A DNA stretch of 64,000 nt, taken from NCBI RefSeq assembly GCF_041346945.1, contig NZ_CP166850.1, positions 1,488,001 through 1,552,000 of the forward strand. Direction: 5' to 3'. Under the pieces are notes generated by a model. That model made no database searches, was not told the origin of the DNA, and saw nothing but the letters and a program-made list of their open reading frames with translations. The position numbers and the translations under genes are program-made. Positions 34,071-42,737 of the stretch are shown here, one piece after another (position 1 is the first letter of the stretch; the number at the start of each line of letters is the position of its first letter). This DNA comes from Amycolatopsis sp. cg9. Lineage in GTDB: Bacteria; Actinomycetota; Actinomycetes; Mycobacteriales; Pseudonocardiaceae.

Positions 34071-35258
34071 TCAGCCGGTCCGGCCCCCGCTGGCGAGCAG
34101 TTGCGCGATGGGCAGCGTTGCCGCGCCGAGCGCGACCGCCTCGGGTCCGAGCCGGCCGAGGACGACCTCGGTGCGCCCGGCCAGGTAGTCGAGCGCGTGG
34201 CGGCCGACGGCGTCGCGGACGGCGGGCAGGATCGCCGGGCCCATGATCGCGCCCGCGGAGCCGGACAGCACGACCCGGTCGGGGCTGAGCAGGTTGATCA
34301 GGTTGGCGATGCCGATCCCCAGGTACTCGCCGGTTTCGGCGAGGACTTCGGCCGCTGGGCCGCCCCCTCCGGCCGCCGCCACGATATGCGCGAGTTCGAT
34401 GTCGCTTTCGTCCCCGATGACCGGTTGCTTGCCGACACGGGCGGCGTAGTGCCGGACGACCGCCTCGGTGCCGACGTAGGCCTCCAGGCAGCCGTGCGAG
34501 CCGCACCGGCAGGGCGCACCACCGGCCTTGACGACGGTGTGGCCCCACTCGCTGGTCGTGATGCCGGGGTGCGACCGCCCGGCGGTGGCGACGGCGGCCC
34601 CGACCCCGACGCCGAGCAGGGCGACGATGGCGCGTTCGGCGCCCCGGCCGGCCCCGCGCCAGGTCTCGGCCTGTCCGAGGGTGCGCGCCCGGTTGTCGAG
34701 GTGGAGAGGGGCTTCGATGTGCGGGTGGATCAGGTCGCCGAAGGCCACCCCGCGCCAGCCGAGCGTGGGTGCGTGCACGATCCCGCCGTCGCGCACCGCG
34801 CCGGGCACGCCGATGCCGACGCCGAACACCGCGTCCGGTTCGCCGCCTTCGAGCACCTCGGCGATGCCCGTCCGCACCAATCCGGCCACTTCGTCCGGGT
34901 CGAGCCGGGTGCCGACGAGCGGGTGGCGCACCGTGCCGAGGGTGCCGAGCGCGCAGTCGAAGAGGCCGACCTCGACGTGGGTTTCGCCGACGTCGACCCC
35001 CACGACGTGGCCGAAGTCGGGCCGCACGGCCAGCAGCGTCCGCGGCCGCCCGCCGTCCGATTCGACCGAGCCGGCCTCGGCGACGACGCCGTCGGCGATG
35101 AGTTCGGAGACGACGTTGGTAACGGTGGCGGCCGACAGTCCCGATTCAGCTACTAGTTCCAGCCTGCTGACGGGGCCGCGGAGGTACAGAGAGGAGAGCA
35201 GTGCCGCGCGGTTGTGCCGTCGGAGGTCTCGGGTTGTCTGACGCACCACCTGGGTCAC
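34071..35258 (-). CDS. ROK-family transcriptional regulator
   Basis: A regulator of about 395 residues: an N-terminal winged helix (TTRDLRRHNRAALLSSLYLRGPVSRLELVAESGLSAATVTNVVSELIADGVV) and a C-terminal ROK sugar-kinase-like domain with VVGVDVGETHVEVGLFD and the zinc motif CRCGSHGCLEAY. The ROK fold binds sugars, so a carbohydrate effector is expected. The start is uncertain among GTG codons at 35258, 35249 and 35246. It lies just upstream of the importer/GH1 operon on the same strand and is divergent from a paralogue at 35390. Confidence 0.88.
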   Translation of the reverse strand: MTQVVRQTTRDLRRHNRAALLSSLYLRGPVSRLELVAESGLSAATVTNVVSELIADGVVAEAGSVESDGGRPRTLLAVRPDFGHVVGVDVGETHVEVGLFDCALGTLGTVRHPLVGTRLDPDEVAGLVRTGIAEVLEGGEPDAVFGVGIGVPGAVRDGGIVHAPTLGWRGVAFGDLIHPHIEAPLHLDNRARTLGQAETWRGAGRGAERAIVALLGVGVGAAVATAGRSHPGITTSEWGHTVVKAGGAPCRCGSHGCLEAYVGTEAVVRHYAARVGKQPVIGDESDIELAHIVAAAGGGGPAAEVLAETGEYLGIGIANLINLLSPDRVVLSGSAGAIMGPAILPAVRDAVGRHALDYLAGRTEVVLGRLGPEAVALGAATLPIAQLLASGGRTG

Positions 35259-35303
35259 CTGGGGGATTGTGCCAGACACCCACCGTGCGACCATCAGTTC
35301 GGG

Positions 35304-35338
35304 ACTTAGTTCACCACTTAATACATAGCCACAACTTA
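35304..35338. promoter_or_regulatory. AT-rich repeat region between divergent ROK genes
   Basis: Three direct ACTTA strings (near 35304, 35317 and 35334) occur in this short AT-rich stretch between the two divergent ROK genes. They resemble the arms of the palindrome at 33996-34013 and may be binding sites for one or both regulators. Confidence 0.4.
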
Positions 35339-35389
35339 CGGTGATCAGGCATCCTGGTCGAAGCCGGTAAGAGTTCAGATGGGTTGCCC

Positions 35390-36625
35390 ATGGCGAGCAA
35401 GCGCACCACCGTCCGTGATCTGCGGCGGCACAACCGTTCCCTGCTGCTGTCGAAACTGTACTTCGACGGCCCGCTGTCGCGGCACGAACTCAGCCAGCTC
35501 ACCGGATTGAGCGCCGCGACGGTCAGCAACGTGACCGCGGAACTGGGCGAGGAACGCCTCATCACGGAGGCCGGCCAGGTGGAGTCCGACGGCGGCCGCC
35601 CGCGCGTGCTGCTGCGCGTCGACCCGGCGTACGGGCACGTGGCCGGCGTCGACATCGGCGAAACCGGCGTCAAGGTGGAGCTGTTCGACCTGGCGATGAA
35701 CCGGCTGGCGACGGTCGAGCACCCCCTCCCGAAGGCCCCGGACGCGGCGACGGCGGTCGAACAGGTGACGTCGGGGTTGCGCGAGGTGTTCGCGACGGCG
35801 GGCATCGACGAATCGGCCGTGCTGGGCGTGGGCATCGGCGTCCCGGGCACGGTCGAGCAGGGCTCGCGGGTGCTGGTGCACGCCCCGACGGTGGGCTGGG
35901 ACGCGGTGCCGCTGGTGTCGCTGCTGCGCGACGCCGGCGTGGGGTTGCCGCTGTTCGTGGACAACGGCGCGAAGACGCAGGGTCAGGCGGAGATGTGGTT
36001 CGGCGCGGGCCGCGGCGCCCGGCACGCGGTGATCGCCCTGATCGGCTCGGGCGTCGGCGCGGCGGTGGTGACCGACGGAACGACGTACCGCGGCTCGACG
36101 AGCAGCGCGGGCGAGTGGGGCCACACGACGATCGCGTACGGTGGCCAGGAGTGCCGCTGCGGCGCACGCGGTTGCCTGGAGGCGTACATCGGCGCGGGCG
36201 GCGTCCTGGCCCGCTACCGGCGGGCGCGCGGCAAGGACGTCTCGGGCGAGGACGAGCAGGCCCAGTTCACGGCGCTGCTGGAGGCGGCCCCGCGCTCCAA
36301 GACGGCGGCCCGCGTCCTCGACGAGACGGCGGGGTACCTGGGCGCGGGGATCGCGAACTTGATCAACTTGTTCAACCCGGAGCGGATAGTGATCGGCGGC
36401 TGGGCGGGGTTGGCGCTGGGCGAGCAGCTGCTGCCACGCATCCGCGCGGCGGCCGGGGAGCACGCGTTGCGGCATCCGTTCAGCCAGACGTCCATCCAGC
36501 TCGGGTCGTTGGGCTTGGACGCGGTGGCGACGGGGGCGGCGACGTTGCCGGTGGCGGATTTGCTGGCGCAGGGGGCCACGTCCCGGCTGGCGAAGCCGAG
36601 CGCACCGGATTCGGACGCGGCGTAG
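35390..36625 (+). CDS. ROK-family transcriptional regulator
   Basis: A 411-residue paralogue of the divergent ROK protein. It has the winged helix TTVRDLRRHNRSLLLSKLYFDGPLSRHELSQLTGLSAATVSNV, the phosphate motif VAGVDIGETGVKVELFD and the zinc motif CRCGARGCLEAY. The head-to-head pair shares about 130 bp of control region. ATG at 35390 aligns with the paralogue. A sugar effector is inferred. Its own targets besides the shared region are not visible. Confidence 0.9.
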   Translation: MASKRTTVRDLRRHNRSLLLSKLYFDGPLSRHELSQLTGLSAATVSNVTAELGEERLITEAGQVESDGGRPRVLLRVDPAYGHVAGVDIGETGVKVELFDLAMNRLATVEHPLPKAPDAATAVEQVTSGLREVFATAGIDESAVLGVGIGVPGTVEQGSRVLVHAPTVGWDAVPLVSLLRDAGVGLPLFVDNGAKTQGQAEMWFGAGRGARHAVIALIGSGVGAAVVTDGTTYRGSTSSAGEWGHTTIAYGGQECRCGARGCLEAYIGAGGVLARYRRARGKDVSGEDEQAQFTALLEAAPRSKTAARVLDETAGYLGAGIANLINLFNPERIVIGGWAGLALGEQLLPRIRAAAGEHALRHPFSQTSIQLGSLGLDAVATGAATLPVADLLAQGATSRLAKPSAPDSDAA

Positions 36626-36778
36626 TCAGCTGCGGCGGGATTTGAACCAGGCGCCGCAGACGAGGTAGAGCGTGCTGGTGTGCGCGAGGGCCATCCACAC
36701 ACCGCCCGCGGCGTCGAGCAGCATGATCAGGGCAACGCCGAGCGAGCCCGGCGGCATCGACGGCTTTCCTTCGGTCAC
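36626..36778 (-). CDS. small 50-residue membrane protein
   Basis: GTG at 36778 follows AAGGGGGGAAC and opens a 50-residue frame beginning MTEGKPSMPPGSLGVALIML and ending FKSRRS. The middle (about 12-40) is hydrophobic and can form one or two membrane helices, with a basic C-terminus. The strong ribosome site, the exact fit after the ROK stop (1 bp apart, convergent) and typical codon use support it as real. No family was recognised. Its promoter should lie in the long gap upstream. Confidence 0.6.
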   Translation of the reverse strand: MTEGKPSMPPGSLGVALIMLLDAAGGVWMALAHTSTLYLVCGAWFKSRRS

Positions 36779-36853
36779 GTTCCCCCCTTCGGTCTTCGGA
36801 TGGCCTCCGGGCCCGCGCTCTCAGCGCCTGCTCGATCGGGTGACCGCTGTAGT

Positions 36854-36906
36854 GTCGCGAATGACTCATTGGGGACCTCGGAGGTCCCCAATGAGTCATT
36901 CGCGAC
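36854..36906. repeat. 53-bp perfect palindrome (26-bp arms, 1-nt centre)
   Basis: The left arm starts GTCGCGAATGACTCATTGGG and continues to 36879; the right arm is its exact complement (36881-36906) around a single G at 36880. Unlike the other palindromes here, it lies between divergent genes, so a simple terminator role does not fit. Arms containing AATGACTCATT resemble a repeat that I believe recurs in Amycolatopsis genomes. Confidence 0.9.
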
Positions 36907-37029
36907 GTTGGTGAAGCCCAACCCACCCGTGCCCCGATGAGCGGAACACCTGATCAGGCCAGCTCACCGCCCCACACCCGCCACTCCCTCACCCTTAATT
37001 CGGGTTGAAAAAAAATGACCGGCCGAGTG

Positions 37030-37058
37030 TTGCCCGGCTTGTCTGGACCATGCATACT
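37030..37058 (+). promoter_or_regulatory. candidate promoter of the GH16-GH75-GH30-GH18 operon
   Basis: TTGCCC (37030-37035) and CATACT (37053-37058) are separated by 17 bp, about 160 bp before the GH16 start. The inverted repeat CTTTGTTG-N7-CAACAAAG at 37057-37079 covers the likely transcription start and would suit a repressor. Confidence 0.45.
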
Positions 37059-37079
37059 TTGTTGCCAGGCACAACAAAG
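37057..37079. promoter_or_regulatory. inverted repeat CTTTGTTG-N7-CAACAAAG, candidate operator
   Basis: Perfect 8-bp arms in an AT-rich patch overlapping the predicted start point of the secreted-hydrolase operon. No regulator gene is adjacent, so the binding protein is unknown. Confidence 0.5.
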
Positions 37080-37220
37080 CGCCCGTCCCCGAGCCACCCC
37101 GCCCCGGCTCGAGGGCCAACCCGCGCCTGCCGCCGCCCCGGCATGCGAGGCACCTCCCCTCCCCGCGTTCCGTGCTGCGCGCGGAACGCCGTCCCCCCAA
37201 CGGTGAGAGAGGCGACAACG

Positions 37221-38435
37221 ATGTCCACCTCAAAACTCCGCAAGAGATGGGCGGCGCTCTTCGCCGCCTGTTCGCTGCTCGTCCTCGGGCAGCAAGCACT
37301 GACCGCACCGGCCGCCGAAGCCGCGGCCACCTTCACCGATGACTTCAACGGGCCCGCCGGGTCCGCCGTCGACGGGTCGAAGTGGCAGCTCGAAACCGGC
37401 GACAACGTCAACAACCACGAGCGCCAGTACTACACCTCCGGCACCAGCAACGCCCAGCTCGACGGGCAGGGCCACCTCGTCATCACGGCCAAGAAGGAAA
37501 ACCCCGGCAACTACAACTGCTGGTACGGCCGCTGCGAGTACACCTCCGCGCGGATGAACACCGCCGGCAAGTTCAGCCAGGCCTACGGCCACTTCGAGAC
37601 GCGCATGAAGCTCCCGCGCGGCCAGGGCATGTGGCCCGCGTTCTGGATGCTCGGCGGCGGCAACTGGCCCACGGACGGCGAAATCGACATCATGGAGAAC
37701 GTCGGGTTCGAGCCGAACACCGTGCACGGCACCATCCACGGGCCCGGCTACTCCGGCTCCGGCGGCATCGGCGCGGCCTACAACGGCCCGAACTTCTCCG
37801 ACGACTTCCACACCTACGCCATCGACTGGGCGCCCAACCAGATCAAGTGGTACGTCGACGGGAACCTCTACCAGACGCGCACGCCGTCCGACCTGAACGG
37901 CAACCGCTGGGTCTACGACCACAACTTCTTCATCATCCTCAACCTCGCCGTCGGCGGGTACTGGCCCGGCGATCCCAACAGCAGCACGCAGTTCCCGCAG
38001 CAGCTGGTCGTCGACTACGTCCACGTCACCAACACCTCGGGCGGCGGCAGCGGCCGGACCGGCACCATCACCGGCATCGGCGGCAAGTGCGTCGACGTCG
38101 CCGGCGCGAACAGCGCCAACGGGACGCCGATCCAGATCACCGACTGCAACGGCAATGCCGCCCAGAGCTGGACCGTCGGCACCGACGGCACCCTCCGCGC
38201 CCTCGGCAAGTGCATGGACGTCGCCGCCGCGGGCACCGCGGACGGCACGCCGGTGCAGCTCTACGACTGCAACGGAACCGGGGCCCAGCAATGGGTCGTC
38301 ACCGCGGCGCGCGACATCGTGAACCCCAACGCGAACAAGTGCCTCGACGCGACGGGCAACAGCTCCGCGAACGGCACCCGCCTGCAGATCTGGACCTGCG
38401 GCGGCGGCGCCAACCAGAAGTGGACCACTCCCTGA
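37221..38435 (+). CDS. secreted GH16 beta-glucanase with C-terminal CBM13/ricin lectin
   Basis: A 404-residue secreted endo-beta-glucanase. It has a signal peptide (cleavage near AEA-A, residue 36), a GH16 domain (about 37-275) with the catalytic motif DGEIDIMEN (Glu154, Asp156, Glu159), then a GGGSG linker and a three-part ricin-type lectin (about 282-404) ending QKWTTP. The GH16 sequence is of the laminarinase/beta-1,3-glucanase type. It is the first gene of a four-gene secreted operon, 24 bp before the GH75 gene. ATG at 37221 has GAGAGG upstream. Confidence 0.92.
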   Translation: MSTSKLRKRWAALFAACSLLVLGQQALTAPAAEAAATFTDDFNGPAGSAVDGSKWQLETGDNVNNHERQYYTSGTSNAQLDGQGHLVITAKKENPGNYNCWYGRCEYTSARMNTAGKFSQAYGHFETRMKLPRGQGMWPAFWMLGGGNWPTDGEIDIMENVGFEPNTVHGTIHGPGYSGSGGIGAAYNGPNFSDDFHTYAIDWAPNQIKWYVDGNLYQTRTPSDLNGNRWVYDHNFFIILNLAVGGYWPGDPNSSTQFPQQLVVDYVHVTNTSGGGSGRTGTITGIGGKCVDVAGANSANGTPIQITDCNGNAAQSWTVGTDGTLRALGKCMDVAAAGTADGTPVQLYDCNGTGAQQWVVTAARDIVNPNANKCLDATGNSSANGTRLQIWTCGGGANQKWTTP

Positions 38436-38459
38436 GCTTTACCCCATAAGGAGAATCAA

Positions 38460-39524
38460 GTGCGGCGAATCCTCGTCGCGCTAATGGGGTGTGCCCTGTT
38501 AGCGCTTTCCCTCACCACCGGCTCCGCGCAGGCGGCCGTCGAAGCGGGCCCGTCCGCGAGCCAGCTGCTCGCCAAAACCCAGAACTGCCAACAGATCTCC
38601 ACCGGCAAGTATTCCTTCGACGAAGGCGGCGCGGCCACCGTTCCCGTCTGCCAGACCCCCGGCGCCGTGTTCTTCACCGCCGACATGGACATCGACTGCG
38701 ACGGTGTCCGCACCACGCAGTGCAACGAGAACACCGACTGCTGCTTCTACCCCGACACCGCGTTCCACACCTCGACCGACCAGCCGCTCAACGCGGCGCA
38801 GCTGCCCTACATCGTCCTCCCGCAGCCGACGTCCACCTGGGACTACCGCAACTACGGGATCGACGGCGGTTCGGTCGTGGCGGTGATCTACAACAACCAG
38901 GTCACCTACGCGGTCGTCGGCGACACCGGTCCGACGAGCATCATCGGCGAGGCGTCCTACGCCACCGCCGTCAGCCTCGGCATCAACCCCGACCCGAAGA
39001 ACGGCGGCACCGAAGGCCCGGTCACGTACGTCGTGTTCCCGAACACGCACGTCGACCCGATCGAGAACCACGCGAACGCGGTCAGCCTCGGCGAGCAGGT
39101 CGCCACGCAGTTCGTCGGCGGCACCACGCCACCGCCCGCCGGAACGGCCGGGCCGATCAAGGGCATCGGCGGCAAGTGCGCCGACGTCGCCGGCGCCAGC
39201 AGCGCCAACGGCACCGCCGTCCAGCTCTACGACTGCAACGGCACGAACGCTCAACAGTGGACGGTCGGCACCGACGGCACGGTCCGCGCGCTCGGCAAGT
39301 GCCTCGACGTCACCAGCGCGGGCACGGCCAACGGCACCCCGACGCAGCTCTGGGACTGCAACGGTTCGAACGCCCAGAAGTGGTCGGCGAACGGCTCGCA
39401 GAACCTCGTGAACGCCGGCTCGGGCAAGTGCCTCGACGCCACCGGCAACAGCTCCGCCAACGGCACCCGGCTGCAGATCTGGACCTGCGGGTCCGGCGCG
39501 AACCAGAAGTGGACGCTCCCATGA
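38460..39524 (+). CDS. secreted GH75 chitosanase with C-terminal CBM13/ricin lectin
   Basis: A 354-residue secreted enzyme. Signal peptide 1-25; GH75 domain (about 30-220) with the family features DMDIDCDGV and AVVGDTGPTSIIGEASY, in which Asp155 and Glu164 are the likely catalytic pair; TPPPAG linker; CBM13 from about 227. GH75 enzymes cleave chitosan and are mostly fungal, with a few actinomycete members. GTG at 38460 follows AAGGAGAATCAA. Its stop overlaps the GH30 start as ATGA, so the two are coupled. Confidence 0.88.
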   Translation: MRRILVALMGCALLALSLTTGSAQAAVEAGPSASQLLAKTQNCQQISTGKYSFDEGGAATVPVCQTPGAVFFTADMDIDCDGVRTTQCNENTDCCFYPDTAFHTSTDQPLNAAQLPYIVLPQPTSTWDYRNYGIDGGSVVAVIYNNQVTYAVVGDTGPTSIIGEASYATAVSLGINPDPKNGGTEGPVTYVVFPNTHVDPIENHANAVSLGEQVATQFVGGTTPPPAGTAGPIKGIGGKCADVAGASSANGTAVQLYDCNGTNAQQWTVGTDGTVRALGKCLDVTSAGTANGTPTQLWDCNGSNAQKWSANGSQNLVNAGSGKCLDATGNSSANGTRLQIWTCGSGANQKWTLP

Positions 39525-41374
39525 GAAAACTGCTCACGCTGCTCGGCGTGACCGCGCTCGCCGCGGCCACCTTCGCCGCGCCCGCGCAGGCCGCGGGCGA
39601 GACGGTCAACGTCTGGCTCACCACCACCAGCGACGCCGGCGGCCGGACGGTCACCCGCGGCCTCCAGCAGCAGACCCCGATCACGTTCGCCGCGGGCACC
39701 GGCACCGGTGGCGTGACCATCAACGTCAACGAAGGCACCACCTACCAGCAGTTCGAAGGCGGCGGAGCGTCCTTCACGGACACCGCGGCCTGGCTGATGA
39801 ACTCCAGCGGCGCACTTTCCCCAGCGACCCGCGACGACACGATGCGCAAGCTGTTCGACCCGAACAGCGGCATCGGGCTGAGCTTCATCCGCAACCCGCT
39901 CGGCGCGTCCGACCTGGCCCGCTACAGCTACACCTTCGACGACATGCCGGCCGGGCAGACCGACCCGAACCTCACGCACTTCTCCATCGCCCACGACCAG
40001 GCCGACGTGCTGCCGCTGACCAAGCAGGCCAAGCAGCTGAACCCGCAGGCCAAGGTGATGGCGTCGCCGTGGAGCGCGCCGCCGTGGATGAAGGACAACG
40101 ACAGCTACCTGCTCGGCTGGGTCGAATCGCAGTACTACCCGGCCTACGCGCAGTACTTCGTCAAGTACCTCCAGGCCTACCAGGCCGCGGGCGTGCCGAT
40201 CGACTACGTCTCGATGCAGAACGAACCGACGTGCTGCGCGAGCTACCCGTCGACCAACTGGAACGGCGCCGGGCTGGCGTACTTCGCGAAGAACAACCTG
40301 CTGCCCGCCCTGCAGGGCGCCGGACTGTCCACGAAGGTCCTCGCGCTCGACTGGAACTGGGACACCTACGCCTCCTACGGCGCCCCGACCCTGGACGACT
40401 CGGCGATCCGCACCCACCCGAACTTCGGGGGCGTGGCCTGGCACGGCTACGGCGGGAACATCGCGCAGCAGACGACCACGCACAACCAGTACCCGAACGT
40501 CAACGCCTACTCGACCGAGCACTCCGGCGGCACCTGGATTTCGAACCAGCAGGCCGAGGACATGAACAACATCGTGGACTATACCCGGAACTGGTCGAAG
40601 AGCTTCGTCAAGTGGAGTCTCGGCGTCGACCAGAACATGGGCCCGCACAACGGCGGCTGCGGCACCTGCACCGGTCTGATCACCGTCCACAACGGAGACT
40701 CGCGCAGCGGGCAGGTCGACTACACCGTCGAGTACTACACGATGGGCCACCTGACGAAGTTCGTGAAGCCGGGCGCGTACCGGATCGACTCGAACGACAA
40801 CTCGACCGTCCGCAACGTCGCCTGGAAGAACCCGGACGGCTCGAAGGCGCTGATCGCGTACAACTCCGGCACCGGCAACCAGAGCGTGCGGGTGAACTGG
40901 GGCAACTCGTCCTTCACCTACACCCTGCCCGGCCACACCTCGGCGACGTTCACCTGGAGCGGCAACCAAGGCAACGGCGGCGGCACCGGCAAGACCGGCC
41001 CGATCACCGGCCTCGGCGGCAAGTGCGTCGACGTCGCGGGCGCGAGCAGCACCAACGGCACCGCCGTCCAGCTCTACGACTGCAACGGCTCCGCCGCCCA
41101 GCAGTGGACCGTCGGCACCGACGGCACGATCCGCGCGCTCGGCAAGTGCCTCGACGTCACCGGACAGTCCACAGCAGACGGTGCGCAGCTGCAACTCTGG
41201 GACTGCGGCGGCACGGCCAACCAGCAATGGGCGGCCACCGCGGCCAAGGACCTCGTCGGCTCCGGGTCGAACAAGTGCGTCGACGCGACCGGCAACTCCA
41301 GCGCCAACGGCACCCGGCTGCAGATCTGGACCTGCACCGGCGCCGCCAACCAGAAGTGGAACGTGCCCGCATGA
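39521..41374 (+). CDS. secreted GH30 endo-beta-1,6-glucanase-like enzyme with C-terminal CBM13/ricin lectin
   Basis: A 617-residue secreted glycosidase. Signal peptide 1-25; GH30 (beta/alpha)8 plus beta-sandwich (about 28-480) with FEGGGASFTDTAAWL, acid/base Glu235 in SMQNEPTCC and nucleophile Glu333 in STEHSGGTW; then a Gly-rich linker and a CBM13 (about 493-617). GH30 members include glucosylceramidase, xylanase and endo-beta-1,6-glucanase; the sequence type and operon setting favour beta-1,6-glucan. It is coupled by ATGA overlaps to the genes on both sides. Confidence 0.88.
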   Translation: MRKLLTLLGVTALAAATFAAPAQAAGETVNVWLTTTSDAGGRTVTRGLQQQTPITFAAGTGTGGVTINVNEGTTYQQFEGGGASFTDTAAWLMNSSGALSPATRDDTMRKLFDPNSGIGLSFIRNPLGASDLARYSYTFDDMPAGQTDPNLTHFSIAHDQADVLPLTKQAKQLNPQAKVMASPWSAPPWMKDNDSYLLGWVESQYYPAYAQYFVKYLQAYQAAGVPIDYVSMQNEPTCCASYPSTNWNGAGLAYFAKNNLLPALQGAGLSTKVLALDWNWDTYASYGAPTLDDSAIRTHPNFGGVAWHGYGGNIAQQTTTHNQYPNVNAYSTEHSGGTWISNQQAEDMNNIVDYTRNWSKSFVKWSLGVDQNMGPHNGGCGTCTGLITVHNGDSRSGQVDYTVEYYTMGHLTKFVKPGAYRIDSNDNSTVRNVAWKNPDGSKALIAYNSGTGNQSVRVNWGNSSFTYTLPGHTSATFTWSGNQGNGGGTGKTGPITGLGGKCVDVAGASSTNGTAVQLYDCNGSAAQQWTVGTDGTIRALGKCLDVTGQSTADGAQLQLWDCGGTANQQWAATAAKDLVGSGSNKCVDATGNSSANGTRLQIWTCTGAANQKWNVPA

Positions 41375-42729
41375 AGAAACGAGCAGCATTCGGCGCCCTG
41401 ATCGCCGCCTCGGCGATGGTCTTCGCCCCGGGCGTCGCCCAGGCGGCGACCGGCCCGATCACCGGCATCGCCGGCAAGTGCGTCGACGTCAACGCGGCGA
41501 GCACCGCCAACGGGACGGCGATCCAGCTCTACGACTGCAACGGCTCAGGCGCTCAACAGTGGACGGTCGGTTCCGACGGATCCCTGCAGGCGCTGGGCAA
41601 GTGCCTCGACGTGACGAGCGCCGGCACCGCGAACGGCACGACCATCCAGCTCTGGGACTGCAACGGCTCCAACGCCCAGAAGTGGACGGCCAACGCGGCG
41701 AAGAACCTCGTCAACACCGGCTCGGGCAAGTGCCTCGACGCCACCGGCAACTCCAGCGCCAACGGCACCCGGCTGCAGATCTGGACGTGCGCGAGCACGG
41801 CCAACCAGCAGTGGACGCTGCCCAGCGGCGGCACCACCCCGCCGCCCGGCCCGGGCGTGATGGCCGTCGCGCCGTACCTCTACAACGGCTGGGGCGACCC
41901 GCCGAACCCGTCGACGATCCAGAACGCCACCGGCGTCAAGTGGTTCACGCTCGCGTTCATCCTGTCCAACGGCTACTGCAACCCGCAGTGGGACGGCGGC
42001 CGGGCGCTCACCGGCGGCGTCGACCAGAACACGATCAACGCGGTGCGCGCGGGCGGCGGCGACGTCATCCCGTCGTTCGGCGGCTACTCCGGCAACAAGC
42101 TGGAGTCGTCGTGCGGCAGCGCGGGCGAGCTGGCGGCGGGCTACCAGAAGGTGATCAACGCCTACGGTCTCAAGGCGATCGACATCGACATCGAGGCCGA
42201 CGCGTACAGCAACCCGACGGTGCAGCAGCGCACGGTCGACGCGCTGAAGACGGTCCGGGCGAACAACCCGGGCATCAAGCTCTACGTCACCTTCGGCACC
42301 GGGCAGTCCGGACCGGACAGCAGCCTGGTGAACCGGGCGGCCCAGTCCGGGCTCACGGTCGACGGCTGGGTCATCATGCCGTTCGACTTCGGCGGCGCCG
42401 GCCAGAACATGGGCACGCTGACGCAGCGGGCGGCCGAGGGCCTCAAGAACGTCGTCAAGAGCGCGTACGGCTACGACGACGACACCGCCTACCGGCACAT
42501 GGGCATCTCGTCGATGAACGGGATCACCGACAACAACGAGACGGTCACCCTGAACGACTTCACCACCATCCTGGGCTACGCGAACGCGCACCACCTGGCC
42601 CGGTTGACGTTCTGGTCGGCCAACCGCGACCGCCCCTGCCCGGGCGGCTACCCGAACAACGACACCTGTTCGGGTGTTTCCCAGCAGGCGTGGGACTTCA
42701 CCCGGATCTTCGCCCGCTACGCCGGCTGA
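41371..42729 (+). CDS. secreted GH18 chitinase with N-terminal CBM13/ricin lectin
   Basis: A 452-residue secreted enzyme with reversed order: signal peptide 1-26, CBM13 (27-150), a TTPPPGPG linker, then GH18 (about 163-452). The catalytic motif reads KAIDIDIEAD (Asp271, Asp273, Glu275), so the essential D-x-D-x-E part is kept while the first Asp of the usual DxxDxDxE is Lys. FGTGQSG, VDGWVIMPFDF and LTFWSANRDRPC are typical of bacterial chitinases active on chitin. ATG overlaps the GH30 stop. A palindromic terminator follows. Confidence 0.9.
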   Translation: MKKRAAFGALIAASAMVFAPGVAQAATGPITGIAGKCVDVNAASTANGTAIQLYDCNGSGAQQWTVGSDGSLQALGKCLDVTSAGTANGTTIQLWDCNGSNAQKWTANAAKNLVNTGSGKCLDATGNSSANGTRLQIWTCASTANQQWTLPSGGTTPPPGPGVMAVAPYLYNGWGDPPNPSTIQNATGVKWFTLAFILSNGYCNPQWDGGRALTGGVDQNTINAVRAGGGDVIPSFGGYSGNKLESSCGSAGELAAGYQKVINAYGLKAIDIDIEADAYSNPTVQQRTVDALKTVRANNPGIKLYVTFGTGQSGPDSSLVNRAAQSGLTVDGWVIMPFDFGGAGQNMGTLTQRAAEGLKNVVKSAYGYDDDTAYRHMGISSMNGITDNNETVTLNDFTTILGYANAHHLARLTFWSANRDRPCPGGYPNNDTCSGVSQQAWDFTRIFARYAG

Positions 42730-42737
42730 CGCCGAGC

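Larger units (their letters stand above)
36779..37220. other. 442-bp divergent intergenic region with palindromes
   Basis: This gap separates the small membrane gene from the secreted-hydrolase operon. It holds a 53-bp perfect palindrome (36854-36906), a possible sigma-70-type promoter (37030-37058) and an inverted repeat (37057-37079). I see no gene in it. Confidence 0.7.

Noticed and set aside
36907..37220. Possible tRNA or small RNA upstream of the hydrolase operon
   Set aside because: No cloverleaf or conserved T-loop was found; the sequence contains promoter-like and operator-like motifs instead.
39251..41389. Long leftward open frame across the GH30 gene (about 710 codons)
   Set aside because: Antisense to clear catalytic domains; Val/Gly/Arg-rich shadow with no recognisable domain.
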